The notes: a model not told the origin generated them from the sequence alone. A stretch of 64,000 bases of DNA from Scalesia atractyloides (GCA_947069175.1 CAMTDV010000019.1:74771358-74835357); one strand, 5' to 3'. Numbered from the stretch's first letter, positions 34,731 through 45,535 are shown. Translations and numbers: made by a program.

Positions 34731-34919
34731 ATAATTTTTTTATTTATTTTGTTTTAACTTTTTATCAAATATAATTTTTATAGTTTAGTTTATTTATTAA
34801 TTATGTATCGTTTTAAATCAAAATAGTCATAAATATTCAACGTAACTTTCATAACTTGATATTCGATTTCAAAACGGAGCGGGTTTTGAAAACCCGATTT
34901 TTACAAATGTTACAATACC

Positions 34920-35375
34920 CCTCCAAGCTATCCCAATCACTCAACTCAACTTACCCAAATAAGAAACCTTACTTTGGATCTCACCCTCAATGCAACACCT
35001 GTTTTTATCACCATCCATCTACCTTACCTTGTCGACTATGTGCGAATTGTGGACGCTATGGTCATTTGAGCAAGGTTTGCCGCACCTCTCAAAACCAAAC
35101 CTCACCCCGTACTCAAAACATGATCCAAGCATATCAACAACCCTAATACCCCATATTTCCATATGTTCGAGCTGGTTTTAATTGTGGTGACCCTACCCAC
35201 TTTAGAAACATGTGCCCTCAATTGATTAACATCATAAACGCCCAAGCTCAAGCAAACCCAGTTAACCAAGCAAATAAGAAAACCTAACCACTAGGCCACC
35301 AGCAAGAGGAAGAGCTTACAACATAAACGCCAATCCTGTTGAAGATAATAACGACCCAAACGAACCATCTAACTA
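34920..35375 (+). pseudogene. chromovirus gag C-terminal fragment with two zinc knuckles
   Basis: The first CCHC knuckle is CANCGRYGHLSKVC (about 35040-35080), preceded by a cysteine pair CNTCFYHH. A second, in another phase, is FNCGDPTHFRNMCP (about 35180-35220). The end reads ARGRAYNINANPVEDNN and then a TAG near 35375. These knuckles bind the genomic RNA in the particle. At least two phase changes are needed to read the whole. The N-terminal capsid part is gone, fitting a deletion to the left, and no protease or pol follows. Confidence 0.75.
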
Positions 35376-35510
35376 GTTTTCTTCAAAAAAAATCAAGATT
35401 CAACTCCAACCGCTTAGTTTTTATGTTTTCTTTATATCTCAATCTTCACGTATCTCAATTATAAATTGGAAATTTATCCAAGAATCTTAATGCGAATTAC
35501 TATTTCAGTT

Positions 35511-36280
35511 TTGTTTTATACTCATTGATTTAACATTCATATCATCATACATCTCTACGTATTTCAATCTCATCATTGAAAGAAGTTGGGTTGTGTCTCA
35601 CTTCTACATAGACTAACTTCTTCATATAACAAATGAGAGAGGTACTGTCATCATTCAAACATGTATACTTTCAGAATTAAGACTCAAGCTTTGGTTGTTG
35701 TGTTTGTTTATGTTTTAGAGTCACATAGAACTAATTGTAACTTACTGATAAAGCCAATGAAAATTTGACAAGAATATGGTGGATACGCCGCTGGTACTTC
35801 CTATATATAAGTATTCTTGCCAAAGGATCAGAGGCATTGTCAGGCGGTTATGAGAAGTTCCATGTAGGATTTAGTAATGTCATGGTTGAAGTTTGTTTTA
35901 TACTCACTGATTTAGCATTCATATCATCATACATCTCAACGTATTTCAATCCCATCATTCAAAGAAGTTGGGTTGTGTCTCACTTCTACATAGACTAACC
36001 TCTTCATCATAACAAACGAAAGAGGTACTGTCATCATTCAAACATGTATACTATCAGAATTAAGACTCAAAGCTTTGGTTGTGGTGTTTGTTTATGTTCT
36101 AGAGTCACATAGAACTAATCATAACTTACTGATAAAGCCAATGAAAATTTGACAAGAATATGGTGGATACGCCGCTGGTACTTCCTATATATAAGTATTC
36201 TTGCCAAAGGATCAGAGGCATTGTCAGGCGGTTATGAGAGGTTCCATGTAGGTTTTAGTGGTAGAAGTTTTGTTTTAGGA
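35511..36280. repeat. ~384-bp tandem duplication in the 3' internal region
   Basis: The block starting TTTGTTTTATACTCA(T/C)TGATTT is present at about 35511 and again at 35895. Both copies contain GGTGGATACGCCGCTGGTAC (35778, 36162) and GGATCAGAGGCATTGTCAGG (35825, 36209). The small open frame it carries (MTRIWWIRRWYFLYISILAK) is duplicated too, but I see no sign that it is a gene. Confidence 0.85.
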
Positions 36281-36546
36281 TATAACCTTATCTTTCCAAA
36301 CATATCGATTCTCTCAAAACTCTTGTGCATGAAATCATACCTAGTCAATCAACTCTGTTTATCAATATTCATTATCTTAGGCATCAAAAAGCGATTCCTG
36401 TAGCAGGGTATCCAACCCTTACTAGGAACGTTACCGCCTCAAATAAAAATTAAACTCTTACCCCCCTTCTAAGTATGTAATTGTCAAAACCACCCTCCTT
36501 TCGAGTCAAACATACCACTACTTAAATTTCGGGACAAAATTTCTAA

Positions 36547-36559
36547 AAGTAGGGGATAC
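36547..36559 (+). other. polypurine tract of the chromovirus-type element
   Basis: AAGTAGGGGATAC lies directly before the LTR start TGTAACATCC, the usual arrangement in Tekay-type elements. It fixes the orientation of the T-LTR family. Confidence 0.75.
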
Positions 36560-36742
36560 TGTAACATCCGTAAAAAAACGGGTTTCCAAAACCCGCTTCG
36601 TTTATTAACCGAATAGTCAGTCATAAATTTTCGTTGCGTATATATTGTTTATTTTAATTTTAAACGATACATAATTAATAAACATTTTAGAATTTAAAAA
36701 CTATAATTAATAAACAATAAAAAACAAGTGAAGAAAAATGAA

Positions 36743-36818
36743 AGGGAGCTGCCGGGTTTCGAACCCGGGTCAGCAGGTTCTAACAAACAAACACTTTACC
36801 GCTCCGCCACTTGACTTC
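36743..36818 (-). promoter_or_regulatory. opposite-strand tRNA-like module, T-LTR copy F
   Basis: It is almost identical to the copy C module, with A-box TGGCGGAGCGG and B-box-like GGTTCGAAACC at canonical spacing. Confidence 0.75.
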
Positions 36819-37537
36819 TTTGTTATTATATCGAAACAAATAAAACTTATGATGAAATCCGAATTCAAACCGGACTTCCAGCGCGGCTGAACTCGCAATC
36901 ACCAGAAAATCATCCGCGAGTTTAGCCATTTTTCCTTTTGACTATAACGTTATAACCGACGTCTACATCGGTTATAACCGACGTCTGACCCCCAATCCAA
37001 GTCGTAACCGTCGGAGAAACCTTGACCACGAATCAAGACCCAATTCAGACTAAATTCATCCTGTTCTACCCTATAAATACCCCCCTCAACCTTCCAGGAA
37101 TCCTTTCGCTCAAGACCGCACACTTTTTCGTAGTTGAAGTGCTCAGAAACTCGTCGCCGGAGATTTCCAATTTCGCCGGAATAGGTCACCGGAAAACCGA
37201 ACCCATTTCATTTCTTTGCCTTACTCTAAAATAGGACTTCTAGAGCTCAGACAGAAAGCACCGCACTCACCTCAAACTTCCTGTAGATCCTCTGTCGCAA
37301 GTTACACGTCGCCGGAAAAGTTTCAGTCACCGGAAATTCGTCGGAAATCACACCTGTTCGGTACAACATCCTTAAAACCTTTCTGTTTAAATTAATTTCG
37401 TTAATCAGTAATACTCAATCAACTAATTCAACAAGAATTATTGATTAATCAGTCGAGTTGATTCTCTGGTTTCATAAACTGAAGAAGATGAAGTTTGTAA
37501 TGTGTTTAAAGGAAATTGAAAACGGAAATTATACCGG

Positions 37538-37949
37538 GTTAGACACACAGTCCAGTGGTGGACTGTGTGCATATTTAAATCATGGTCCCGAGTTCGACTC
37601 TGTCCTTGTTCCGATTCATCACAATATTCAAACCTTTTTATAAAACCCAAATTCGGAACTTGACAGTAAGTATATAAGAGAAATAAAAATCATAATATAA
37701 ACGGGTTAGTCACCCAGCCCAGTTGGTAGGGCTGGGTGCGTTGAAGACCAAGGTCTCGAGTTCGAAACACATACTGCGCACCGTTCGATCAGTTAAAAAC
37801 CTTTTTAAATAAATTAATTTCTGAATTAATCTAATTAATATATAAATATAATTAAAATCAAATTTATTTCGGGTTAGACACGTAGCTCAGTTGGTAGAGC
37901 TGCGTGCACGCGTACGGGAGGTCACGAGTTCGAACCTCACTCAGCGCCT
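37538..37949 (+). promoter_or_regulatory. three tRNA-like modules of T-LTR copy F
   Basis: Modules at 37538-37612, 37704-37782 and 37873-37949 (starts 166 and 169 bp apart), in the same order as copy C: CACACAGTCCA type, CACCCAGCCC type, CACGTAGCTC type. Confidence 0.75.
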
Positions 37950-39005
37950 ATAATAAACACAATCAGACCGGTCAACGGTTAAAGTCAACGGTCAACATTT
38001 TTTTTATTATTTATTTATTTAATCAGAAAATTATTTAAAAATACTTAAAAATAATATTTTCAAAGTTAGAAAATGTCCTTAAACTCACAAAAATAAATCT
38101 AGAAATCCTATTAAGGTTATGAATTAAAATTATTAAGCTCAAATAAAATCATTTTATTTACCGAACCATTATGTTATTATTTAGGGTAGTTTCTATCGTG
38201 GCTAAATCCAAATTCGTGCGCATTCATCATCAATCCAAGAAAACGCAACCATTGTGAGTGAATTCTTACAAATTCCCCTTTTTATTCATGTTTTGGGGTG
38301 TATCATGTGTCGCTTAAATTAATTCGCTTATTCAAACTCGTGCTATACCATTATATGATCTAAACTTAGAATGTAAATATTGTTTGTTGTGATGTATTAC
38401 ATATTGTCAAGTTGTGTGCAAATTATTCATTAGGCCCATCATTTCCTCGTGGGAGACGAGTTGAACAACGTGTGCCTCAAAAACATTCATTAGGCCCATC
38501 ATTTCGTTGAACAACGCGTGCCTCAAAATCATTCATTAGGCCCATCAGTTCCTCGTGGGAGACGAGTTGAACAACGCGTGCCTCAAAAACAATCATGTGG
38601 TGTATGTGTGTGCAATATTTAATATTATGTGTTTTGTGAATAAATTTACATCTACATTTACTCATATGTGGTTATGCACTTTATTTTATAATTGATTCAA
38701 TAAACACGTTTAAATGTTTTCATAGGATTCACTCGCCAACTTTTTGTTGACCCAAAAACCTATTTTTACACATGATACAGGTGGACAGGATGAAGCAAGG
38801 AACACGTAGGAAATTGGCTTAGAAGAAAAATAATGAAGTCTTGAAAGATGTATAGAACATGTTGTACTTGTATGATTTGATTGTATGATCTCCTTTTAAA
38901 AGAAATAATAAATATGAAACTTTATAATAAATGTCAAGAGCTTTGATGAAAACCCAATCATGCCCCGATCACCTTTTCCACTGCGGGTCGGGGTGTGACA
39001 ACATA

Positions 39006-41147
39006 CCTCCTGCCACATACCTCGCTGCTGCTCAAGTTCAACTCATACGGATACAGTACAATCTCCTACCTCACCGGCTACTTCAAAATAGGCAGAGGTA
39101 CAATCTCCTACCTCCTGCCACATACCTCGTTGCTGCTCATGTTCGATTGTTGAGGATCCAATCTTTTTTCACGGTACAATCTTCTACCTCAATCAATCTT
39201 TTCCCACGCTGCTATTCATCTTGATTTTACTTGAATTTTGATTTCGGTGCAGAGAACATTTTTAGAATCATGATTTTAGTTATGTATATTGCTTTTGTTA
39301 GTAAGGTTTTGGACATGTTTTAATTAAGTTATGATTTGTTTTTGTTGAATGTGGCCTTGTAATAGTCTTGATTTCAGTTTTTTTTTTGTGTTGCTACACA
39401 TGTTTTAATTTCGGTGCTGAGAAAAACCGAGCGAAACTGAGCAAAACCGATCCGCTCGATTCAAATTCAATCCGAGCACGAGCATCACTTTTGTGCTCGG
39501 TTTTGCAAATTCGATCTGATCGGATCGGATCGGTTGTAATTCAATCCGAGCACGAGCAACCCTTGCTCTGATCGGATCGGCTCATGAACACCCTACCTAT
39601 CTTTACATTATTCCTTACTCAAAAATATTATTCCTTAATTTTTTTGAATGGCAAAAAATCTTAAATATAAACCTAGTCTGCTCGAGGGTGTATCCAAGGT
39701 CGACTTCTCGACCGCCGTGAGACTATATCTCCTTGATGTGCAGGGAACCGGATGAAATCTGTAAACCTTCGCCTCCCGTCAGGTTTGAACCCGAGATTAA
39801 AGCCCAGATTCGTCTCTTCACCCAGATGTCCGTCGAAAATGACACGAGCGGGTATTAAACTTACCTCTCCACCAGAGAGGGCAGTCATCTTAGTATCTCA
39901 CAAGTCACAAGTGAACCAAGTTCTTAAGACATTATTTCTTAGAATTGATTATGGAATAGTTCACCTATGAATTATGAAAACACATACACATGATTTACCT
40001 TTTTATTTCTTTTACTACATCTAATCTATTATGTGAATCTACTTAACATAAACAAACCACTCCTTCATCTTTAAACATTGTTGCAACAATAAACAAATGA
40101 GTTGGTCTTGACTATCACGTGAAGTTAGTACTAGTTGTCCCAAGCTTAAGATCATACATACCCAAACACATGTTTGAAAAGGTCATCGAGGCCCCCCACC
40201 ATACAGGGAAGGAAGTCAAGATAGGTGCTTTACTCCTTCATATCTTAGGGTATGGTCGGATGCCAATAAGGCAATGACTTATAGCCGGTGGGGCCGCTAT
40301 GTGATATCTCTATAAACATCGTTATTGAATATCACATGTTTTGATTTTGGATCTAAAATGTCACGTAATGATTTTGTAAGTTTTGTTTGCTATTCATTGT
40401 TTGAACCTCTTACTGTTTTTTGTAAATATTGTAACTTTTGTTTCATCATATTAATGATCTTTAAAGAAGTAATTGGTATATATTTGTGATCATCATAAAT
40501 TATAAGGTTATTGGATTTTAATAATTTAAAATTTTATTGTTAGCATATAATAATTCCAACTTTAAATATTCACTCTAACAATTCCAACTTTTAAAAATTT
40601 GGTCCCAATTAGTCATTTTATAATATATAAAAATTTGGTCTCCTTAGCATATTTAAGTGCACCTTCAGACCTGCTTAATTGAATTAAGTGCATCTACAGT
40701 TAGAAAAGACGAATCGACGGAGACCAAATTCTTACATTGAGATCTTTGGAGGAAATTATTAAGTTGAGATTATTATGGTGAACACGTAAAACTTATAATC
40801 ATTAAAATCTAATAACCATAAATCATAATAGAATTCTAAATCCTTTTGAGTGTCGTTTGAAATATTGATAGGAGTTGAATAAAAAAATTATGAAAAGTCT
40901 AAAGTTGAAGGACATAATAGTCTTAAATAAAATACAATACTTTACTTATCGACACATCCTTGATATTTTTATAAGTAACATAATGTCACCAAATTTATCC
41001 AAAGTTTCTTATTTTATTTATTTAAACATTTAAAAAATTAAAAATAATAATGTTACAAAAATAAAAAAAAAGTCACAATATAATCGACAGCTTGAAAAGT
41101 ACACACTTCTGCCAAACCCCAAAATATCAAAAAATTAGTAAAGTAAA
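39006..41147. other. spacer between the chromovirus element and the PB1 gene
   Basis: 39007-39200 holds repeated CTCCTACCTC / CCACATACCTCG(C/T)TGCTGCTCA blocks (a local tandem repeat). 39404-39595 is a hAT-like right end, finishing GGCTCATGAACACCCTA. 39640-39960 includes TTTGAACCCGAG, an antisense B-box-like site of a possible SINE. About 40490-40830 is an imperfect inverted-repeat MITE. No gene is supported. Confidence 0.5.
40490..40830. mobile_element. possible MITE with imperfect inverted repeats
   Basis: The left arm (ATAAGGTTATTGGATTTTAA) is inverted on the right (TTAAAATCTAATAACCAT). Inside, ACCAAATT-type motifs are also inverted (ATTTGGTCTCC at 40628, GGAGACCAAATT at 40719). No target duplication was resolved. 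Confidence 0.5.
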
Positions 41148-43378
41148 ATGGAGCAGCAACAAACCCCTACGCCACCGCAACCGTCACTCTCCGCCACCGT
41201 AACAACCACCGTGGCCACCGCTCCACCACCAGCACTGTCCGCCACCTATGCCGATTCTCTCGATTCATCTCCGCGCTCTCGCAACACCGATTCCTGGGAG
41301 AAGACACCTCTCTATATCAAACCAACAACGGCGCCACGGCGGCGCCGCCAGCCGGCTCAACTAAGCTCCGACTTATGTGCAGCTACGGCGGCCACATCGT
41401 CCCCCGTCCACACGACAAATCTCTCTGCTACGTCGGCGGCGACACTCGAATCGTCGTCGTTGACCGCCACACCACGTTATCTGACCTAACTCACCGCCTC
41501 TCCAAAATCCTCCTCCGATCGTCATCTTCCTCTTCGTTAGCGCTCCGCAACGGCGTCGTTTACGCTGAAATATCAACTTCCGTCGGAAGATCTCGATTCG
41601 TTGATCTCCGTTACGACGATGAAGATCTGGAAAACATGATCGATGAATACGAACGGCTGAATTCGTCCGCAGACGTCAGTAAAACGGCACGGTTACGGTT
41701 GTTTTTGTTTCCTACGAAACCTGAATCGGTTTCTTCGATCGGATCGTTGCTGGAAAACAGTACGAAATCAGAGGATTGGTTTCTGAATGCGTTGAACGGA
41801 ACGACTTCTGGATTTTCGGATACGTCGTCGGTGAATTGTTTGTTAGGTCTAGACGACGACGTTTCGGTCCCGGAGAAGAAAGATGTGGAGCATAAAGGTG
41901 TGATAGGTAAGAATCCGAAAGTAATACTTCTGCTCAGGATGTTCATTCGGTACCAGATTTGGAACGAACGTCGTCGTTTGGATCGGCTTCTTCGTCTCCG
42001 TCCTTGGCTAGTTTACCGCCGATTAGAGTGCATGTTGATGATAGTCAGAAGGTTGGAGGAATTGAGGAGCAATTTGCTCAGATGAGTGTGCAGCAACAGC
42101 ACCAGAAGGTTCAGGAGGTTGGGGATTATGTTGCTGTTCCTGCTCCGGTGGTTGTTGTTAGCGGTGTGCCTGCGAATAATGCGCCGGTTGCGGCGGAGTA
42201 TTCGAATCTTCAGCAGAATGCAATCTGCTGGTTTTGATTTGGCTTCTACTGATTCGGTTTCAAGGTATGTTTTATGTTTTATGTTGTAATTCTATTGGTT
42301 AGAATGCATATCAAATGTTTGTAGAAATGCCCAAGTGAAAATGATGTGTGATTTTGAGTTTTGAGGTGAATTAAGTGTTTTAATTCGGTTGTTTAGGATG
42401 CATGTTTAGTGTTTGTAGAAATGCCCAAGTGAATATGATGTGTGATTTTGAATTTTGATGTGAATTAAGTGTTTGACTATGTGTGGATTGCAGTGATGGT
42501 AGACAAAAACCGGCTATGATTTATCAGGATCAGTTGTTAAATATCCAATCTTCGAACAACAACAATCGTGCGTCTGATCCGACAATAATGTTCCTGATCA
42601 GAACACTAGAATTCAGATGCAACAACAGATTCCAGATTCTGCTTATGTAATGTCGATGTCCAATCCTCAAGTTGATCCACAACACCCTCAAATGCACCAC
42701 CAGCAACCACAGTTCATTCACACCGCGGTTCCACAACCGCAGTACATCCACCACCACCCGTCCGGGGCGGTTCCCATGGCATCTTACTACCAGATGTACC
42801 CGTCTCAGAACCAACAGGTCCAACACCACCCTCACCATCAACCCCTTGACCAGCAGAATTTCGTGTATTACATGCCCACAAGGCAGGCTGCTCCCCACGG
42901 CTACAACTTGCAAATGCAGCACCACGCTACCGGTTACGCGGACGTAACCTCTGCAGCTGCTAACCCGAATTCACATTCTCAAGCACCGCCTTCTGCGTAT
43001 ACCACTGCACGGGCCCCTCAAACTGCTCCCAAAAGTGAGATACCTGCTGGAGTTTATGGAACCACGAACACTGCTGGTTCTCAATTTCTTCAAGTTCCTT
43101 CCAGTCAACATCAGCCTCAACCGCAGTACGTTGGGTATTCACAGGTTCATCACCCGCCTCAGTCTGTTGCTAGTTCTGCTTCTGGTGGTGGGTCTGGGGC
43201 TAACTACGGATATGAGTTCGCTGATCCTGCACAAGGACAGCCTATATACTATGCGGCCCAGCCATTGCCACCTCAATCGGCTGCGCAGTATCAAACAGTG
43301 ACTGCTGAATCGGGTTCTTATCTTCCTCAAGACAATAGTACAAAGCAGCAACAAGGGAGACCTCAACAACAGCCTTGA
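41148..43378 (+). CDS. PB1 domain-containing protein gene, two exons, four apparent frame breaks
   Basis: Start ATG at 41148. Exon 1 runs to 42264 and exon 2 is 42494-43378, with stop TGA. The order is: Ala/Thr/Pro-rich start, a family block DSLDSSPRSRNTDSW, the PB1 fold (KLRLMCSYGGHIVPRPHDKS, CYVGGDTRIVVVDR, the acidic DLRYDDEDLENMIDEY), a block ending ASLPPIRVHVDD, and a Gln/His/Pro-rich second exon with VYYMPTRQ. PB1 domains mediate protein-protein pairing. Similar plant proteins are only known as PB1 domain proteins. Four small indels break the frame (about 41300, 41920, 42222, 42587) but no substitution stop is seen. Total coding length is about 667 codons. It is either a young pseudogene or an intact gene with sequence errors. 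Confidence 0.85.
42265..42493 (+). other. intron of the PB1-domain gene
   Basis: The donor CAAG|GTATGT and acceptor GATTGCAG|TGATGG join VS to SDGR in frame, as in the related plant proteins. The intron contains a direct duplication of AGAAATGCCCAAGTGAA (42324, 42417) with about 90-bp spacing. Confidence 0.85.
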
Positions 43379-43745
43379 CGGGTTAGATTCGGGTAAGTTT
43401 TGTAGTAAAATTGGTTTTGTTTTTATTCGTGTTCGTGGTCATCTACATTCTACTGTCTATTGTTTTATTTGTGTTGGTTGCTGGTATGTGTTTATGTGAT
43501 TAGGCAATAAGAACGAGTCTAAAAGTTTCTTTTGTTTTACTTTGGGTATTCTTCTGTTGAATGACTTCTATCTTCTATTGTTACTGCTACGTGGAAATAA
43601 ATTGTGGATTATTGTAATTATACTTTAAAGGCTTGAAACTTTATGTTGCTTGAGAATTAGATTCAAACATGATTTTGGAGGAGCTGGCGTGGCGTACATT
43701 TAGGTAATATCGATGTGTGCTTTGTTAGTTGGTTTTATGCTCAAC
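43379..43745. other. 3' untranslated/flanking region of the PB1-domain gene
   Basis: T-rich sequence without an open frame. It probably contains the polyadenylation region (AATAAATTG at 43597). Nothing else is recognised. Confidence 0.5.
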
Positions 43746-44275
43746 ACTAGGGATGTTTACGGTTTGGTTTGATTTGATGGTGTTTTGGCCAAATCGCCAA
43801 ACCATTAGTAAGAGTTTACTATTGAAACTTCGTTTAGGTTTCATGGTTTGGGCTAGGATAGGAATAGTATTTTAATTCAAATATATACTAATAGTCTAAT
43901 ACTAATATACGAGATATCTGAAAGACTCCTCATTAAGCAGAGTCTAAAGACACATATAGTGTGAAAATATCACTTGAATGATGGATGCATATGGTAATTA
44001 GTCTTATATTATAATATCTCACGATAGCACCAATTATTGGTATTTCATTATTAATCTGGATTTAAATGTGTGTGTTTAGTTGGCTTTGAGCTAGTATATT
44101 TTTAAAGTTAAAATATTCTAATATGTTTTTGCATTTTTATCCGGTTTTGTATGGCTGGATTTGGGTTTAATCACAAACCAAACCGTTTACTACGGCTTGA
44201 AGTTTTGAAGCGTCCGACTAAAAACTTAATAGTAGAACCCGAAACCAAACGGAACCTCAGTTTGGATGTTTTTTT
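43746..44275. mobile_element. degenerate hAT-like element (AACCG-type ends)
   Basis: It starts TAGGGATGTTTACGGTTTGG, and the right part contains AACCAAACCGTTTACTACGG and CCGAAACCAAACGG. It resembles the complete element at 55951-56707. The right terminus and target duplication are not identifiable. Confidence 0.5.
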
Positions 44276-44736
44276 TTATCTTTTTTTATTTTAAGAACAA
44301 CTCCTAAACTACACCTATTAACCATGTACGCGTGCACCTTGCGCGATTTAGATCTTCAACCTCTTGTACAGAGAGGATGCACCTTACCACCGTGATGTGC
44401 CTTTGAAACGGTTATATGGTTTTAAACCAAAACAATAGCGTCACCAAGTAGAAAACAACCGTGTCCAAAGCCACTTCAAATAGGGAGTAAAAAATGAGGC
44501 TATCTTTTAGCGTAGTTGAAAAAACATGTCATTAAATAGAAACAACAAATAGAGATAGAGATAATAAAATAACAACAAATGGAGATAATAAAAATTTTAA
44601 GCGAATAACAAATCGAGTCAAAAGTGTCTTTTACAACAACGTCGCGTTTTTTACCCGGCTGATGATGTCATTAACGTGTAGCGCGTGCATGTGACATTAC
44701 ATGTTTTTTACTTTATTACACATGTTAGTTCGTGAC

Positions 44737-44864
44737 ATTAAAGTCATTAGACATAGATAAAAAAGAGTGTCTCGGACGTTGCAGTGAACGATCGTAAAAC
44801 TATTAAAGTCATTAGACAGAGATAAAAAGAGTGTCTCGGGTGTTGCAGTGAACGGTCGTAAAAG
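44737..44864. repeat. 64-bp tandem duplication
   Basis: ATTAAAGTCATTAGACA followed by GTGTCTCGG and TTGCAGTGAACG occurs twice with a few substitutions. Confidence 0.85.
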
Positions 44865-45535
44865 TAATTTAGATAGTGAAGGGGCATAAAAGTAATTTAG
44901 ACATTAACGTAGTTAGACATAGTGGGCTAATGTGTCACACGTTTTGGTGTAAAGTCGTAAAAGTAATTTTAACTTAGTCGATATTGGCTCAGTTGTTACG
45001 CGACTGGTAAGTTACCGATACAGTACCACCAGTCGCTAGCTCAACCAACCGAAAGAAAAACCCACAAAATAAAATCGTAGTATACCAAAAATGAAATCTA
45101 ACACGTGTTTGGTTTATTGATTTATTCATTAATTAACTTAAAAAAATTAAATGATTTTTTTTCATATGAAAGAACATTGATTTAGCAATTAAAAAAGTTG
45201 TGTGAAAGATAAAGAAACTTTCAAATATTTAATAGTTAATACTTGTGTAAAAAACATTACTTAAATACTGATAAAAAAGTATGTTAAATAATATATATTG
45301 GTTTTGATGAAACATATCTAATGGACCCACCAATGTGATATTTTTGGCTGGATGTTGGTATTGCAATTGCAAAGAAAAAAATAAAAGGATGAAGGGAATC
45401 GAACCTGTGCACAACTCTACATTTTACACATACCAACAACCAGAGCAAGTTGCAAGATCAGTAAGACATTTTATATATCAAGAAGATGGCGGTGCTGTGA
45501 TGTGACAGTCACTTACCATTGATTTTAAGGATATT

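Larger units (their letters stand above)
32631..34914 (-). repeat. T-LTR copy E, truncated, inside the chromovirus-type element
   Basis: On the minus strand it starts TGTAACATTTGTAAAAATCGGG (plus-strand end 34914). It lacks about the last 390 bp of the LTR, where it abuts the exact terminus of copy D. It belongs to the A/I subfamily (GATCGGCTC minisatellite, 32713-32822). Confidence 0.85.
28369..39000 (+). mobile_element. chromovirus-type (Tekay-like) LTR retrotransposon with T-LTRs, internally deleted
   Basis: Two T-LTRs in direct orientation (C, 28369-~30448, truncated; F, 36560-39000) are near-identical over their shared length. The outer boundaries are flanked by a perfect 5-bp target duplication ACATA (28364-28368, 39001-39005). 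AAGTAGGGGATAC just before F is a polypurine tract. The interior keeps the gag C-terminus (34920-35375) and no pol. Two other T-LTR pieces (D, plus; E, minus) lie inside. The truncated tail of C, the missing head of D and the missing outer end of E can be explained by one deletion across an element in which D sat in E and E sat in gag. Confidence 0.88.
36560..39000 (+). repeat. T-LTR copy F (3' LTR), full length
   Basis: 2,441 bp, TGTAACATCC...GGGGTGTGACA. It is the reference copy for the family: head with nested inverted repeats (AACGGGTTT / AAACCCG), opposite-strand module, a CGCCGG-rich transcribed-looking middle, three sense modules, AT-rich segment, box TTTTGGGGTGTATCATG (38290), three minisatellite units (38425-38590), and a 3' hairpin CCCCGATC...TCGGGG. 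Confidence 0.92.

Noticed and set aside
42530..42925. Val/Leu-rich minus-strand frame opposite PB1 exon 2
   Set aside because: It is the complement of the Gln/His-rich coding exon.
45382..45480. Antisense tRNA-like site with GGTTCGATTCC
   Set aside because: The B-box is perfect but no A-box at proper spacing could be found; at most a SINE remnant.
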